The notes under the pieces were generated by a model, which did not search any database, had not been told where the DNA came from, and was given only the letters and a program-made list of their open reading frames with translations. Shown in pieces: positions 11,021 to 21,310 of a DNA stretch of 64,000 nt. This stretch comes from Coptis chinensis. Lineage: Eukaryota > Streptophyta > Magnoliopsida > Ranunculales > Ranunculaceae. The first letter of the stretch is position 1. Each line of letters opens with the position of its first letter. The stretch is from contig CM027377.1 in NCBI GenBank assembly GCA_015680905.1, forward strand, positions 33,070,501-33,134,500. The letters run 5' to 3'. Position numbers and translations under genes: made by a program.

Positions 11021-11500
11021 TTAGCTGAGGGGAAGCTTGGTGGTGTGGGTTTGGTTGGTATGGTGTTTGATAGTCATAGTTATTGGCATTTGAGTGACTC
11101 TGGTTGATGTCATACTGTGATGGGTTAGGTTGAGGCTGAATGGCTGGTTGATTGTTATTGGTGGAATTACATGAATAGTTTGGATGACTAGAAAACTCTT
11201 GATTGTATGAGTCACTATAAAAATTTGAAAATTGAGGCTCATAATTATTATTATATCCTATAGTAGGCTCAGACTCTTGATATGATGGGCATTGAGAAGC
11301 CCAATGGTCAGGACTACCACAACATGAACATGGTGAAGGGCATTGAGAAGCCTAATGATCAGGACTACCACAATATGAACATGGTGAAGGGTTCCCATAA
11401 TAATTACAAGATTGCTCTTGATATGATGGGCATTGAGAAGCCCAATGGTCAGGACTACCACAGCATGAACATGGTGAAGGGTTTGCATAATTATCATATG
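11021..11500 (-). pseudogene. gag nucleocapsid with three tandem CCHC zinc knuckles (element B)
   Basis: In the correct minus-strand frame there are three near-identical copies of CSCCGSPDHWASQC, each an exact CX2CX4HX4C knuckle, at about 11484-11433, 11395-11344 and 11340-11289. The middle copy has CSYC, and its Trp codon is a TAG stop. They are followed by a Gln/Asn/Pro-rich tail (YEPQFSNFYSD) leading into MAQNK at 11003. Knuckles of this type bind the element's RNA during packaging. The DNA triplication is visible on both strands as a ~55-base repeat, with a longer unit spacing between copies one and two. Confidence 0.75.
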
Positions 11501-12740
11501 ATTGTTGGTCTACATATTGATATGTCATATTGGTTTTTCAAATATATTATAGGGCAACTAATATGCAACCACAACTCTAAGCATACACTTTTAGATAGGC
11601 GTGTGGTATTTCATTTTAAGAAAACAAACCTGATTATACTAGAATTAAAACTCCTCTGACAGAAGAAACAAGGAGTGAAAGAAGGAGTACCTGAATGCCT
11701 CCTTGGTTCGCTTACGAATAGCGTCTTGTATACACGTTCTCAGTGTTTGTATGATGTTAGAAACACTGAATGACTTGAAGAAATGAAAATTTGGAACAAA
11801 CCTGAGGAAATTGGGTAAATTCAGCAGTTTAGGGCGCAGTCGCGCTCTGTTTAGAAGGCAGGTCTTTCGAGTTCCAAGCGTTTGAAGCAAGTCGCTTATT
11901 TGGGAGCAGGTGCGCTCGTGGCTTGGCTCTAATTCCAGTAAGGTTAACGTGCTCCAAAAAATTTGAAATATTTACAGTAGTTTTCTAAGATGTATATCAA
12001 GTAGTCTGTAAAATTTTGATCAATCGGAGCTATGAAAGTCCCTCTACTGCCCTTCAAACTTTGTGAAACAGTTTTCGGACACAATACAAACAACCGAATA
12101 GTTAACTCATCAAAACAAAGCCAAAAATCGCCAATATTTTATAGGAGACTCCTGACAGATCCTACTTGTTCCTATAAAACTTTTAGAGCAATTGGAGTTC
12201 TACAAACTCTCCTTATGAGCTGGTGTTCCAGAAATTAAGTGTTTGCAAAACTGCAGAGACACACTAGAAACACTCCACTATTTAGGAGGTCAAAACAATT
12301 CAAAAACTCGTCAAATTTTTACTGCAAGCTCCTGACGTAGGATAGATACTCCTGTAAAAATTATAGAATTTTTAGAACTGCCTAAGTAACCTTACTCGAC
12401 AGTTTTTCCAAGAACACATGATTTGAAAACTGAAATGCAGCACTGTAAAGATTGTATTTGTTCACAAGGTAAAACAATTAGGAAATTTCTGACAAAATTA
12501 CAGTAAATCAATAACACATTAAGGATTACACCTGTAATTGTTTAGAATTTTTAGAAATTTACAAATACCTTTACTGCAGTGTTTTCCTCTGTGAATCCGC
12601 AGCCCCTATGCCTAAAACAGTGAACAGTTCCGAAAATTCAAGAAATAGGAATGAAAATTTAAAAGGGTGGGTGGGTAGAGAATGGGGGATTGCCCCTTGG
12701 ATTCAATCAATTGAATTCTTGTCTTGAACGAGATTAAGAT
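11501..12740 (-). other. 5' leader and gag start region of element B
   Basis: Between the primer-binding site and the zinc knuckles no gag capsid core can be recognised. Only short frames occur. The sequence holds two more copies of the GGG-GCAGG-TGCGCTC type unit (11832-11847, 11902-11917) and many AT-rich tracts. Absence of the capsid block suggests a deletion, or that this family packages with a helper's capsid. Confidence 0.5.
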
Positions 12741-12753
12741 GGCAGCGACGCCA
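12741..12753 (-). promoter_or_regulatory. primer-binding site of element B (tRNA-Asp type)
   Basis: The minus strand reads TGGCGTCGCTGCC two bases after the LTR end. This matches the 3' end of plant tRNA-Asp (TGGCGCCGTTGCC in complement) at 11 of 13 positions. The similarity stops there, in contrast with the 74-base match at 6544-6617. Confidence 0.75.
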
Positions 12754-12755
12754 TT

Positions 12756-14232
12756 TGATAACTCGTAAAAACTCAATTAGATTACTCTAACCTTATTCTT
12801 ACGGTATCAATATTTCATTTCCTACTCTCACATATAGATTCATGCAATATATATAGAGTCAGGATTCGTTCCACTCTTAACTCTCAAGACTTAAACAAAT
12901 TCAATTGAACAAACACAAAGAACAATGGTGAGAGTAATGTGTTATGTGAAATTTCTATTCTACGATTATACTACGGATTCAATTTATACTAACAAGATAC
13001 GATAATTCAACTACAGAAATACTACGTTGATTCTATGATAAGGAATTAGGGGGGATTTGATTCCACCTTAACTCAACTTAACTTGCTAACGACGAATCGT
13101 CGTAATCCGAATTGAACTGCTTCGCAGAACAATTGGTTCTTCCTAATCCCTAATTACACATGGCATTTCTACCAATTATAACTAGCATGTGAACGATTAA
13201 ACCCATTCTCATGGTGACTAATCATTTTTAGAGTGGAAAGGAATTACGACTATTCTACACTAACACAAATCAAGCTTTCATCAAGGTTTCGCAACCCCCT
13301 CTAATGGAGGTTTAGCCGAGAATCATTCCGCAATCATTTCCATATAAATCTAAACTAAACATAATATCAAGATTCCAACTTTACTAATTTAACAAATAAT
13401 AATTGAAATCTAATTAATAATTAAGAAATGATATCAACAAGAATTTAAACTAGATCTATAAATGTAATGACAAAAAACGAATTGAATAATAATAAACTAT
13501 TGTATTAATCTAATCAAATGAATAACAATAATGTAATACTAAAATTGAACAAGAATTAACAAATGAATTAATGTAAAACTAAATCTAGATCTAAATTATT
13601 CTAATCTAACCCTAGCTACCATTACAAGGAACTAGTTTTCTAAATAAAACTAGATAACTTAAGAACTAAGCTTTTCTTTGTTTTTATATGTTTCAGATCC
13701 AAAATCGTGCATGGGCTTGGAGCCCTGTTTTGGGCCAGAGAATCAGGCCCAAAACCCAATTCTTTCCGTCCAAAAAGGCCTCTTCAGCTGGAGTTGGCTT
13801 TGACAAACTTTTCGTCCACTTTTACTCCTCTGATTGGGTCAAGGCTTAGACCATTGGAAAGCTCTTTCCGAGCCAGTCGTTTTGACGTAAGGTAGGCTCA
13901 ATTCCGAGGTCTGAGTCCAAAGATATGGTCTTCGGAAGTTCTGCTAACTTTGTGCACTGTTTGTGCCCGCATGGACTTTGACTTTTCATCTTTTGACCGG
14001 GCTTTATAGAGGCTTTGTCTTCTTGAAAATTGGCCTTTAATCACAGAACTCCTTAGCAACCGACCTTTGCTCCTTTATCTCGCTAAAGTGGCACATTTAT
14101 GCACATAATGGACTTTGAAGCCTGAAATGCATAAAAACACGTAATCAGTATTAACACTTACTTATTATTCACATAATTGGTCTAAAAGTACAATTGTTAA
14201 GGGGTTAAAACTACAGTTTTGGGCTCTTATCA
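12756..14232 (-). repeat. 5' LTR of element B (about 1.48 kb)
   Basis: On the minus strand it begins TGATAAGAGCCC at 14232 and ends TTATCA at 12756. It aligns through its length with the plus-strand LTR at 5020-6541. Its outer edge abuts Tat-element coding DNA (RNase H end, from 14235), so it was inserted into element C. The candidate target-site duplication on this side is CTGAT (14233-14237). Confidence 0.85.
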
Positions 14233-14830
14233 CTGATTCTATCACATACTTATCCGTGGAAAGTCAAGTCGTCGCTGTCACGATAACACTGAATTAACTA
14301 ATTATGCTGTCAAATGATTCCAATGAGCTTGGCACTGATAATGTCTCGGTATCTACCGACAACGATCATGCAGCTACCGATGCTCTAGAATTCCTGATGA
14401 CCAAAAACTCTATCATAGCAGCATAAGTCTCAGTTATATTCTTCATTATTTGGGCAGAACGAACGATTTACTAGGCCTCAAAGAAATTCATTTATGACTA
14501 TGTAAAACACAACTCACGGGGGCAAAGTCTCGCTTACATAGCAATGACCCAATGGTATTGGTGGCCACACATGCCAAAGGATGTTAAGCATTTGTCCGAG
14601 AAGTGTATGCCTTGTCAAAAACATAATATGTGATATAGGTCAAACTTCCCGCGATGAAGGGTCATTCAATCCATAAACCTTGGTCATTTGCAAAATGGGG
14701 CCTTGACATTATTGGTTTATTTCCGACAGCCCCAACAATGTTCGTTTCTTGCTCATCGTAACAAATTATTTTATTAAGTGAGCGGACAAAATAGACAAGT
14801 TGAACGAAAAACTGGACAACAATTTGTTAG
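14233..14830 (+). pseudogene. RNase H end and integrase fragment of element C
   Basis: It starts inside the RNase H tail (DSITYLS, compare DSLAYLS in D). Around 14515-14630 it reads SLAYIAMTQWYWWPHMPKDVKHLSEKCMPCQ, the zinc-binding HHCC end of a gypsy integrase. This is followed by FAKWGLDIIG, the first catalytic Asp. The frame then decays and the rest of the catalytic core is gone. A coding remnant only. Confidence 0.75.
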
Positions 14831-14939
14831 TCTGTTTCCAGTTCAATAGTTTCTTTTCCATTATTATCTTTACACTTTTCAAGATTTGGTGATCAATAAG
14901 GTATTTCTTTCACTTCAGTTCTAATGGTATAATTTGGTT
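14831..14939 (+). other. short transition between element C integrase remnant and tandem repeats
   Basis: No feature is recognisable except homology to the corresponding stretch before the repeats in D (25420-25545) and E (39010-39140), including TTCACTTCAGTTCTAATGG. This is the start of the element's 3' untranslated region. Confidence 0.5.
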
Positions 14940-16440
14940 TCTATCGCAACATTATTATCGCTACAAAAAAATTTGACAAAGTTACCACGTTTAGCTTCGT
15001 CAGTCTAAGTTTGAACGCTTTTACGCTCGCTTAGTACGTTATTATCGCTACAAAAAAATCTGACAAAGTTACCACATTTAGCTTTGTCAGTCTAAGTTTG
15101 AACGCTTTTACGCTCGCTTAGTACGTTATTATCACTACGACAAAATCTGACGAAGTTACCATGTTTAGCTTTGTCAGTCTAAGTTTAAACGCTTTTACGC
15201 TCACTTCGTACGTTACTATCGCTACGACAAAATTTGACAAAGTTACCACATTTAGCTTCGTCAGTCTAAGTTTGAAAACATTTACGCTCGCTTAGTATGG
15301 TTCTATCGCTACAACAAAATCTGACGAAGTTCCCACATTTAGCTTCGTTAGTCTAAGTTTGAACGCTTCTACGCTCGCTTAGTTCGTTTCTATCGCTACG
15401 ACAAAATCTGATGAAGTTACCACGTTTAGTTTCGTCAGTCTAAGTTTGAACGCTTTTACGCTCGCTTAGTTCGTTCCTATTGCTACGACAAAATCTGACG
15501 AAGTTACCATGTTTAGTTTTGTAAGTCTAAGTTTGAATATTTTTTTTTCTTAGCGAATGCGTTATTATCGCTATTTTACAAAAAATCGGCGGTTACCACG
15601 TTTAGTTTAGGGGTACAAAAGTTTGAACGCTTTTACGCCGCAATTTCGTTACTATCGCTACGACAAAATCTGACGAAATTACCACGTTTAGCATCATCAG
15701 TCTAAGTTTGAACGTTTTTAGCTCGCTTAGTTCATTACTATCGCTACGACAAAATCTGGCAAAGTTACCACATTTAGCTTCGTCAGTCTAAGTTTGAACG
15801 CTTTTACACTCGCTTAGTACGTTACTATTGCTACTACAAAATCTGGCGAAGTTACCATGTTTAGCTTCATCAGTCTAAGTTTGAATGCTTTTACGCTCGC
15901 TTAATACGTTACTATCGCTATGACAAAATCTGACGAAGTTACCACGTTTAGCTTCGTCAGTCTAAGTTTGAACGTTTTTACGCTCGCTTAATACGTTCCT
16001 ATCGCTATGACAAAATCTGACGAAGTTACCACGTTTAGCTTCGTTAGTCTAAGTTTGAACACTTTTACGCTCGCTTAGTTTGTTACTATCGCTACGTTAC
16101 AATCTAACAAAATTACCACGTTTAGCTTTGTCAGTTTCAGTTTTAACGTTTTTACGCTCACTTAGTTCATTATTATCGATACGACAAAATCTGACGAAGT
16201 TACCATGTTTAGCTTCGTCAGTTTAAGTTTGAAAGTTTTTACGCTCGCTTAGTTCGTTATTATCGCTACGACAAAATCTGGCGAAGTTACCATGTTTAGC
16301 TTCGTCAATTTAAGTTTGAAAGTTTTTATGCTCGCTTAGTTCATTACTATCGCTACGACACAATCTGACGAAATTACCACGCTTAGCTTCGTCAGTTTAA
16401 GTTTAAACGTTACGCTCGCTTAGTCTAATTTTGCCAAGTT
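14940..16440 (+). repeat. tandem repeat array of element C, ~87-base monomer, about 17 copies
   Basis: The monomer runs TATCGCTACGACAAAATCTG, then GACGAAGTTACCACGTTTAG, then CTTCGTCAGTCTAAGTTTGA, then ACGCTTTTACGCTCGCTTAG. Copies follow head to tail with point changes; one near 15535-15650 is badly degraded. Each carries an inverted pair CTGACGAAG...CTTCGTCAG able to form a hairpin, and a second pair CTAAG...CTTAG. Tandem repeats in 3' untranslated regions are known in the Tat/Ogre/Retand group and are thought to seed satellites. Confidence 0.9.
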
Positions 16441-19172
16441 ACGTTAGCATTGGGGGCGTTTTTCTCTACATGGGGGCGTCTCATTCTATTCCATTTCTAC
16501 TACGTAAATCAACGACACTGTCAGTTTTCTGCAGGTATGTTCTCTGACACAACAACAATATTCGATAGCAAACACATACTTTATTTTTATTTTCATCAAA
16601 AGGAATTTTAGCTCTATGGTATTACATTCACACAATCACATAATCATTGGTTTGGGATAATCCAATGGTTCCTTACCAGTTTTCAATTATACAACTCAAA
16701 GTCTCTGTCAATTGTCAATTGTCTTACGGTCGCTCGATTAAATCTTCATTTTCTTCTTCGAAATCTACATTCGTTTCGCTTAGCGCTTTCGGTTAAATAT
16801 TTTCCGATAGTTTCATTATTTTTTCTATGGCATTAAGCTGATTTTTTTTAGCGAATCTTTCCGAGCGATTTGAAATTTTTTAACAGCTTCATTATTTCTT
16901 CTAAAGCATTGAGCCGATCTTTCTTGTCGAAACTTCTGTCAGCTTCTTTAATTCTTCTATGGCATTACTTGTCATCTTTCTGCACGAAACTTTTCTCCGT
17001 CGACTCTTTGTGAATATATTTTGCTTGTAAAACTGTCGTTTCTCCGTGCGGCGAAAATTCGCATTACGTCAAATTTCTAAGCGAATTGCAAATTATCTTC
17101 ATCTTCTTTATTTTTTCCAAGGCATTGAGATCATGCAGAACGAAACTTTTCTTCACAGCTTTTTCATGGATTTCTTTCACCCGTAATACCACTGTTTCAA
17201 CCTGCAGCAGAGAGATATCTTGTTTTTCGTCAATCTTTCATATAACCAAACTTTTAAAGATGACTGATAACATATACTAACATACCTGTTTCATGTTGTC
17301 GAAAATCATTCACACCGCTTTGTCATATTCTCTGAAGTTTTTCGTGTTTTAGTAACGCTTAAAGTATATTTCGAACTCTGTTGTGTATGGCACGTTTTCT
17401 TTTTCCTTTGCTTGTCAGATAGTCGACTCCAGATCTACCCCCAACATCCTGTTCCTTTGTATTTTCATTGCATTCTTCGTGTTTCGCGGCTCGGACATAT
17501 TGGGCATTGCTTGTTGCTTATATCTTCTTCCATCGAATTTCCCAACCTGTATCATCCAAGTTGATTTCTCATTTGGATATATTAGTCACTCTTTCCAGAT
17601 TCTAAACGCGACATGTCATATGACACCAAGAAACAACATATAAAACACAACAATATAAGTTTATTTTTAGCCAAGTACATGTTTTTGTACGTCCATTGCT
17701 GGCAACAGTTAGCCTTGGTTTACTAAGTCGTATGCCACCAATCCCACCGCACTCGCTCTTTGCCTTGGATTCCCATAGTTTAATAAAATTAAATCACCCA
17801 TATTACTCCCCTCCACTCTTCCCACACAGTATATTTTTTTCACCTTTGCTATGATCTCAGGCCACTAAAAACGTTAAGGATTTTACAGAGAGGATCCCTT
17901 CTGGCTGTGGGTCAATTAGGACACTCCATGCCGATGCATTACTGCTAGCTGAAGTCAATGGCTCATTGCTTTTGATAGACGACGGGTTTTCACTTTTGAG
18001 GTTAACTGTCCTTGCCCCTCTCTGGTTGGTTGAATGTGTTCACAAACTTCTTGGCTTCTAGTCAGAGACTGACGATGAATCCATTACCTAAAAGACCCAT
18101 CTTGTAAGTATCGCGGTTTTTCTTGTATCACACAAGAAGACAGAATTCTTCCTTATATACACAATCATCAGTCTAGTTCGCAACAAGGGACGAAAGCAAG
18201 GAAGCTCGCCTATGTAGAAGAAATAAAAGTCAAGCTGCACACAATCCAAAATCAAAAGAGAGAAGGCAGTCACGGAACACTTTCTTAATGAAAAAATAAT
18301 AATATGCACCAATTAGTTTTTCACCCCACTACTTTATAAAACATTCATGTTTTTATTTTTTATTTTTCTTACGATTTGTTTGGTTTCATCATTCTTCCCC
18401 AGGCCAATGATTGATTACTTGTTCACACCACACACATCCTCATTAAGAAACGAATAATAATACTAACATTTTCCTTTTCGTTGTCTATACATAAACATCT
18501 CCACCGATTCGAAACTTGATTTCCAATTTCTCAGGGCTTGTTGCCTTGCCACGCCATATCACTAACCTTTGTATATCTTTCTTTTTCCGTCTACTGTTTT
18601 GCATATGGAGATTAGCCAGCACTTATATAATATTTCTTAGATCTAGTTTTACATTGCTGGTTGGATTCTTATCTAATCCGAATTCTTATCTAATTCGAAT
18701 TCTTATCTAATTCGAAGTTCGCATCCAGTTTTAGTCACTAAAGTCTTCACCTTCGAATCCAATTCGTATTTAACTTCATTTTCTTCCTATTATTACTAAA
18801 CTGCCTCTATATTTAATTTTAACTGTCTAATCCTAATATAAATCTTCCACTCGCATGAGTAGTCAAAATCAATTTTATTATTATTACGTAATTATTTCGG
18901 TACAATTTTTGCCATAATTTTCTTTTGCAATTTTTTTTGTGTCAGCCATTTCAATTCTCACTTCAGTCATCTTTCATTTAACTCCATTGCATCCCATATA
19001 AATTAGTTTGACATTATTTCATTCACAATAATTTACGACTTTTTCCCTACAGTCCATTTTCCTATCGTTTACATCACACGACACTTTGTTATGCACTCTA
19101 CTCACTCTTTTTTTATTCCATTTTTTTCTCGATTTTTCTTATCTTCTTTGCCATATGAACTTTGTTCGCATG
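16441..19172 (+). other. 3' region of element C, with antisense-type extra sequence
   Basis: From 16441 to ~17300 the sequence matches the antisense extra-ORF region of D (26340-27250) and E (39935-40900). From 17311 it is the left end of the tandem-duplicated unit and recurs at 30916. A minus-strand stretch at 17830-18310 has gene-like composition (NLKSENPSSIKSNEPLTSA), but I can place it in no family. Three consecutive copies of TTCTTATCTAATTCGAA-type units lie at 18665-18718. From about 18760 to 19170 it matches the pre-LTR segment of D and E. Confidence 0.55.
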
Positions 19173-19212
19173 CCAAAGAGGGGGCGGTGTTTCGACCCCT
19201 ACCTACGTAGCT
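19173..19212 (+). repeat. polypurine tract and truncated 3' LTR start of element C
   Basis: CCAAAGAGGGGGCGG (19173-19187) is followed by TGTTTCGACCCCTACCTACG, matching the first bases of the D and E LTRs. Homology then ends and copia gag sequence starts (AAAATCGATAG). Only ~25 bases of this LTR survive, so a deletion joined the two elements. Confidence 0.75.
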
Positions 19213-19697
19213 AAAATCGATAGTCTCTTGGGATATATGGTGGAAGACACTATCGACAATCCACTGTCGAATATATCCAATAGTTTTTCTATCAAACATC
19301 TTCCAATTTGCATCAGATACTTCTGTCGGTTTGCTTATCCATTCTCAATAGGTTGTGTCAATTTCTTGCAATAAAGCAAGTCTTCCATCTTGGTTTTCCA
19401 AATAGTATAGTTACCTCTATTTAGACTAGTCATGCAAGTGTTTATAGAATTATCCATCTCAACAAGCTATTTCAACTCAAACCTCTAATCCTCTTAGGAA
19501 TTTTATCAAACACCTTTCGAGTAAACTTTGGAACAACACTCTTTGTGATTAATCTAACCACAACTCTGATACTACTTGTTGGAGAAAACGATACCAATCG
19601 ATCCCTACTAAGATAGCTTGCACTTGGACAATCTACTATTCCAATCTAAAAATCTAAACTTTCACTATAACCAACAACCACAACCAAAGCTATAGAA
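19213..19697 (-). mobile_element. Ty1/copia element G fragment: gag start, primer-binding site and LTR end (left unit)
   Basis: On the minus strand the order is LTR end (19697 to 19577, ending in CCAACA), primer-binding site TAGTATCAGAG (19574-19564, initiator-Met tRNA type) and a gag N-terminus. The gag reads SLNRGNYTIWKTKMEDLL, then ANWKMFDRKTIGYIRQWIVD and HHISQETIDF. These are the conserved 'W..k...aw..I...l.d.v..hi...ta' features of copia gag. It is truncated by the stub of element C. The LTR is cut by the F insertion after TTAAC. The right-unit copy is at 32797-33288. Confidence 0.8.
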
Positions 19698-19749
19698 TTA
19701 ACTGTTTGGGTAAGAACTCACCCGAACACGCTAACGATTTTGTTAAGGA
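19698..19749 (-). repeat. left stub of element F's 3' LTR with TTAAC duplication (left unit)
   Basis: TTAAC (19698-19702) is followed by TGTTTGGGTAAGAACTCACC and ~27 further bases matching the end of F's LTR at 47789-47835. Homology stops where Tat gag begins (AATGATTAAAAAAGC). This is the piece of F's LTR left of the nested Tat insertion. In the right unit it is at 33289-33335. Confidence 0.8.
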
Positions 19750-21310
19750 AATGATTAAAAAAGCTCTTCTGGACAGCGATCCTTTTGAATCGACACTAGA
19801 AAATCTTGCAGTTGAAGATGGTATTTTGGACAAATTTTCTCTCGCCGTCCAAAGGGCTACTCATAACAAAGACTTCAAACAACCAGAGTTTGATCAATAT
19901 GATGATGTCGAGGGTTGCCCTATGCTTCATGTGATTTTTTTTTTTTTTTTTTTAAAAAAAAGCTAGGGTTAGGCAGACCCCCACCTGTATTGATTCAACT
20001 ATTCCGTACATATATTTGTCCACTTACATCATCATTTACAATACATTGCAGTCTATGATCTAGTGGAGGGACAAACTGTACAACAAATTTAGATGCATCA
20101 TGATGTGAAGCTAAATAGTCCGCTGCTCGGTTCACTTCTCTATAAACATGGGAGAAGGATATAAAAGTGAACTCCGACCGTTTCATATCTATAGCTTCAT
20201 GTGATTAATTTCACAAACAAACTAGTTTTATCGGGAGGTGATGATGCTTTAAAATGCAAACTTTTCCCTTCTACATTAAAAGGGAAGCGTTGGTATGGTT
20301 TAGCGAATTACCTCCGCTTCTATTCGTCGATTCAAGGACTTAACCGAAAAGTTTTCAAGGCGTTTTCATCATAATCTCAAACGTCCAAATGGAGTCCGAA
20401 GTTCTTTTCAACATCAAGCAACAACGTGAGGAAACTCTCCGTAGTTTTATCGCCCGTTTCCGCCTAAGCAAAATGAGATTTCCGAGCAATCCGATCTAAT
20501 GGTGGTTTACGCTTTTAAAGAAGCTATCTTGTTTGATAAAGATGGGTTATACAACTCTCTTGTTCGAGATATTCCATCTTCCCCGACGTCGCGTTATACC
20601 GAAGTTCAACAATTTATCAATGTTGAAGACGACACGGCTGCTCGAACTTCTCGTGACAAAGATAATAAAGGAAAAGATTTCAATGATCAGCGAAATAAAC
20701 AGAAGAATCCAACTTTTGATCAACAGCAACCCAGTCAGAAGCCTCCGTATAAGAAAGAAGACTCCACGAGTAGGACTGGAAAGCCTTTTACTGATTTTGA
20801 ATTAACTCCGCTTAATACCAAATATGCGGTAGTTTACGACAAAATCAAGGATAAGAGTCTGCTCACTCCGCCGTTTCCCTTGCGCGACGACACTAAAACA
20901 ACTCACGATAAATCATTATGGTGCAAATTTCATAATGATTATGGTCATGAAACGGAGAATTGTCGGTCTTTGCGGGGAAGAATTGAAAAGCTTGTGCAGA
21001 ATGGAAAACTTGATCAATATGTGCAGAAGAAAGTAACAACTCAAGCTTTAACTATCACTGATCACAATGTCATTAAGGTTGGACATGCCATCATTGATTC
21101 ATTGTCCAATACTCAGCGGAAAACTGCTCGTCGTTCTAAAGTCAAATATCTGTCTAATTTGTACAAAGTTAACGGGATCAATTTCGTGGAAGGTTTTCGC
21201 ATGGAGACTATTGAAGATGAACCATTATGTTTCACTTACCAAGATCTAATGGGCGTGCATGTTCCTCATTATGATGCTGTCGTGATAACTGCGTATATCA
21301 GTTGTATGCG
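19750..21310 (+). pseudogene. gag of element D, interrupted by a LINE
   Basis: The part before the LINE reads IKKALLDSDPFESTLENLAV and so on to YDDVEGCPMLHV. After it comes NKLVLSGGDDALKCKLFPST, the typical gag core start. The better-preserved E copy shows ALVWFSELPPRSIRRF and REETLRSFIARFRQAA. From 20499 a long frame holds the C-terminal part, with CKFHNDYGHETENCRSL, a Tat-type histidine/cysteine zinc-binding motif replacing the CCHC knuckle. The product would form the virus-like particle. Frame breaks near 20285 and 20465 distinguish D from E. Confidence 0.8.
19937..20193 (-). mobile_element. 5'-truncated plant LINE (RNase H end) inserted in gag of D
   Basis: The insert starts with a T-run (poly-A tail on the minus strand). 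Its minus strand encodes FSHVYREVNRAADYLASHHD, the end of the RNase H domain of plant L1-type LINEs. It is bounded by the 13-base target-site duplication GCTTCATGTGATT (19924-19936 and 20194-20206). Only the last ~250 bases were inserted, the usual result of incomplete target-primed reverse transcription. The same insertion is in element E. Confidence 0.9.

Larger units (their letters stand above)
6619..14232 (-). mobile_element. Element B: non-autonomous Athila-like retrotransposon, minus strand
   Basis: Read on the minus strand: LTR (14232 to 12756), a primer-binding site with 2-base spacing, a leader, gag-type zinc knuckles, an acidic ORF series and a long non-coding 3' part ending at 6619. 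There B meets the antisense tRNA and the LTR of A in the wrong orientation. No protease, reverse transcriptase or integrase is recognisable. The acidic ORF shares the 'RNLxFALxP' block with element A, so both belong to one family. The expected sense-oriented 3' LTR is missing. Confidence 0.75.
14233..19212 (+). mobile_element. Element C: 3' half of a Tat-like Ty3/gypsy element
   Basis: It contains the end of an RNase H domain, an integrase fragment, a ~1.5 kb array of ~87-base tandem repeats, a long 3' region, a polypurine tract (19173-19187) and the first ~25 bases of a 3' LTR (TGTTTCGACC at 19188). The same layout is seen in D and E. The 5' part was cut off by insertion of the A/B structure. 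The 3' LTR is truncated and fused to copia gag DNA. Confidence 0.8.

Noticed and set aside
11258..11659. Peptides with repeated MMGIEKPNGQDYH (plus) or LHHVHAVVVLTIGLLNAHH (minus)
   Set aside because: Both are wrong-frame readings of the triplicated zinc-knuckle DNA; the meaningful frame gives CX2CX4HX4C.
1..14232. An envelope-like gene, as in some Athila elements
   Set aside because: No frame after the protease or in the 3' regions shows a signal peptide plus transmembrane layout of the expected size.
14940..16440. CRISPR-like array
   Set aside because: The whole ~87-base monomer is repeated with no unique spacers, and the array belongs to a plant retrotransposon 3' region.
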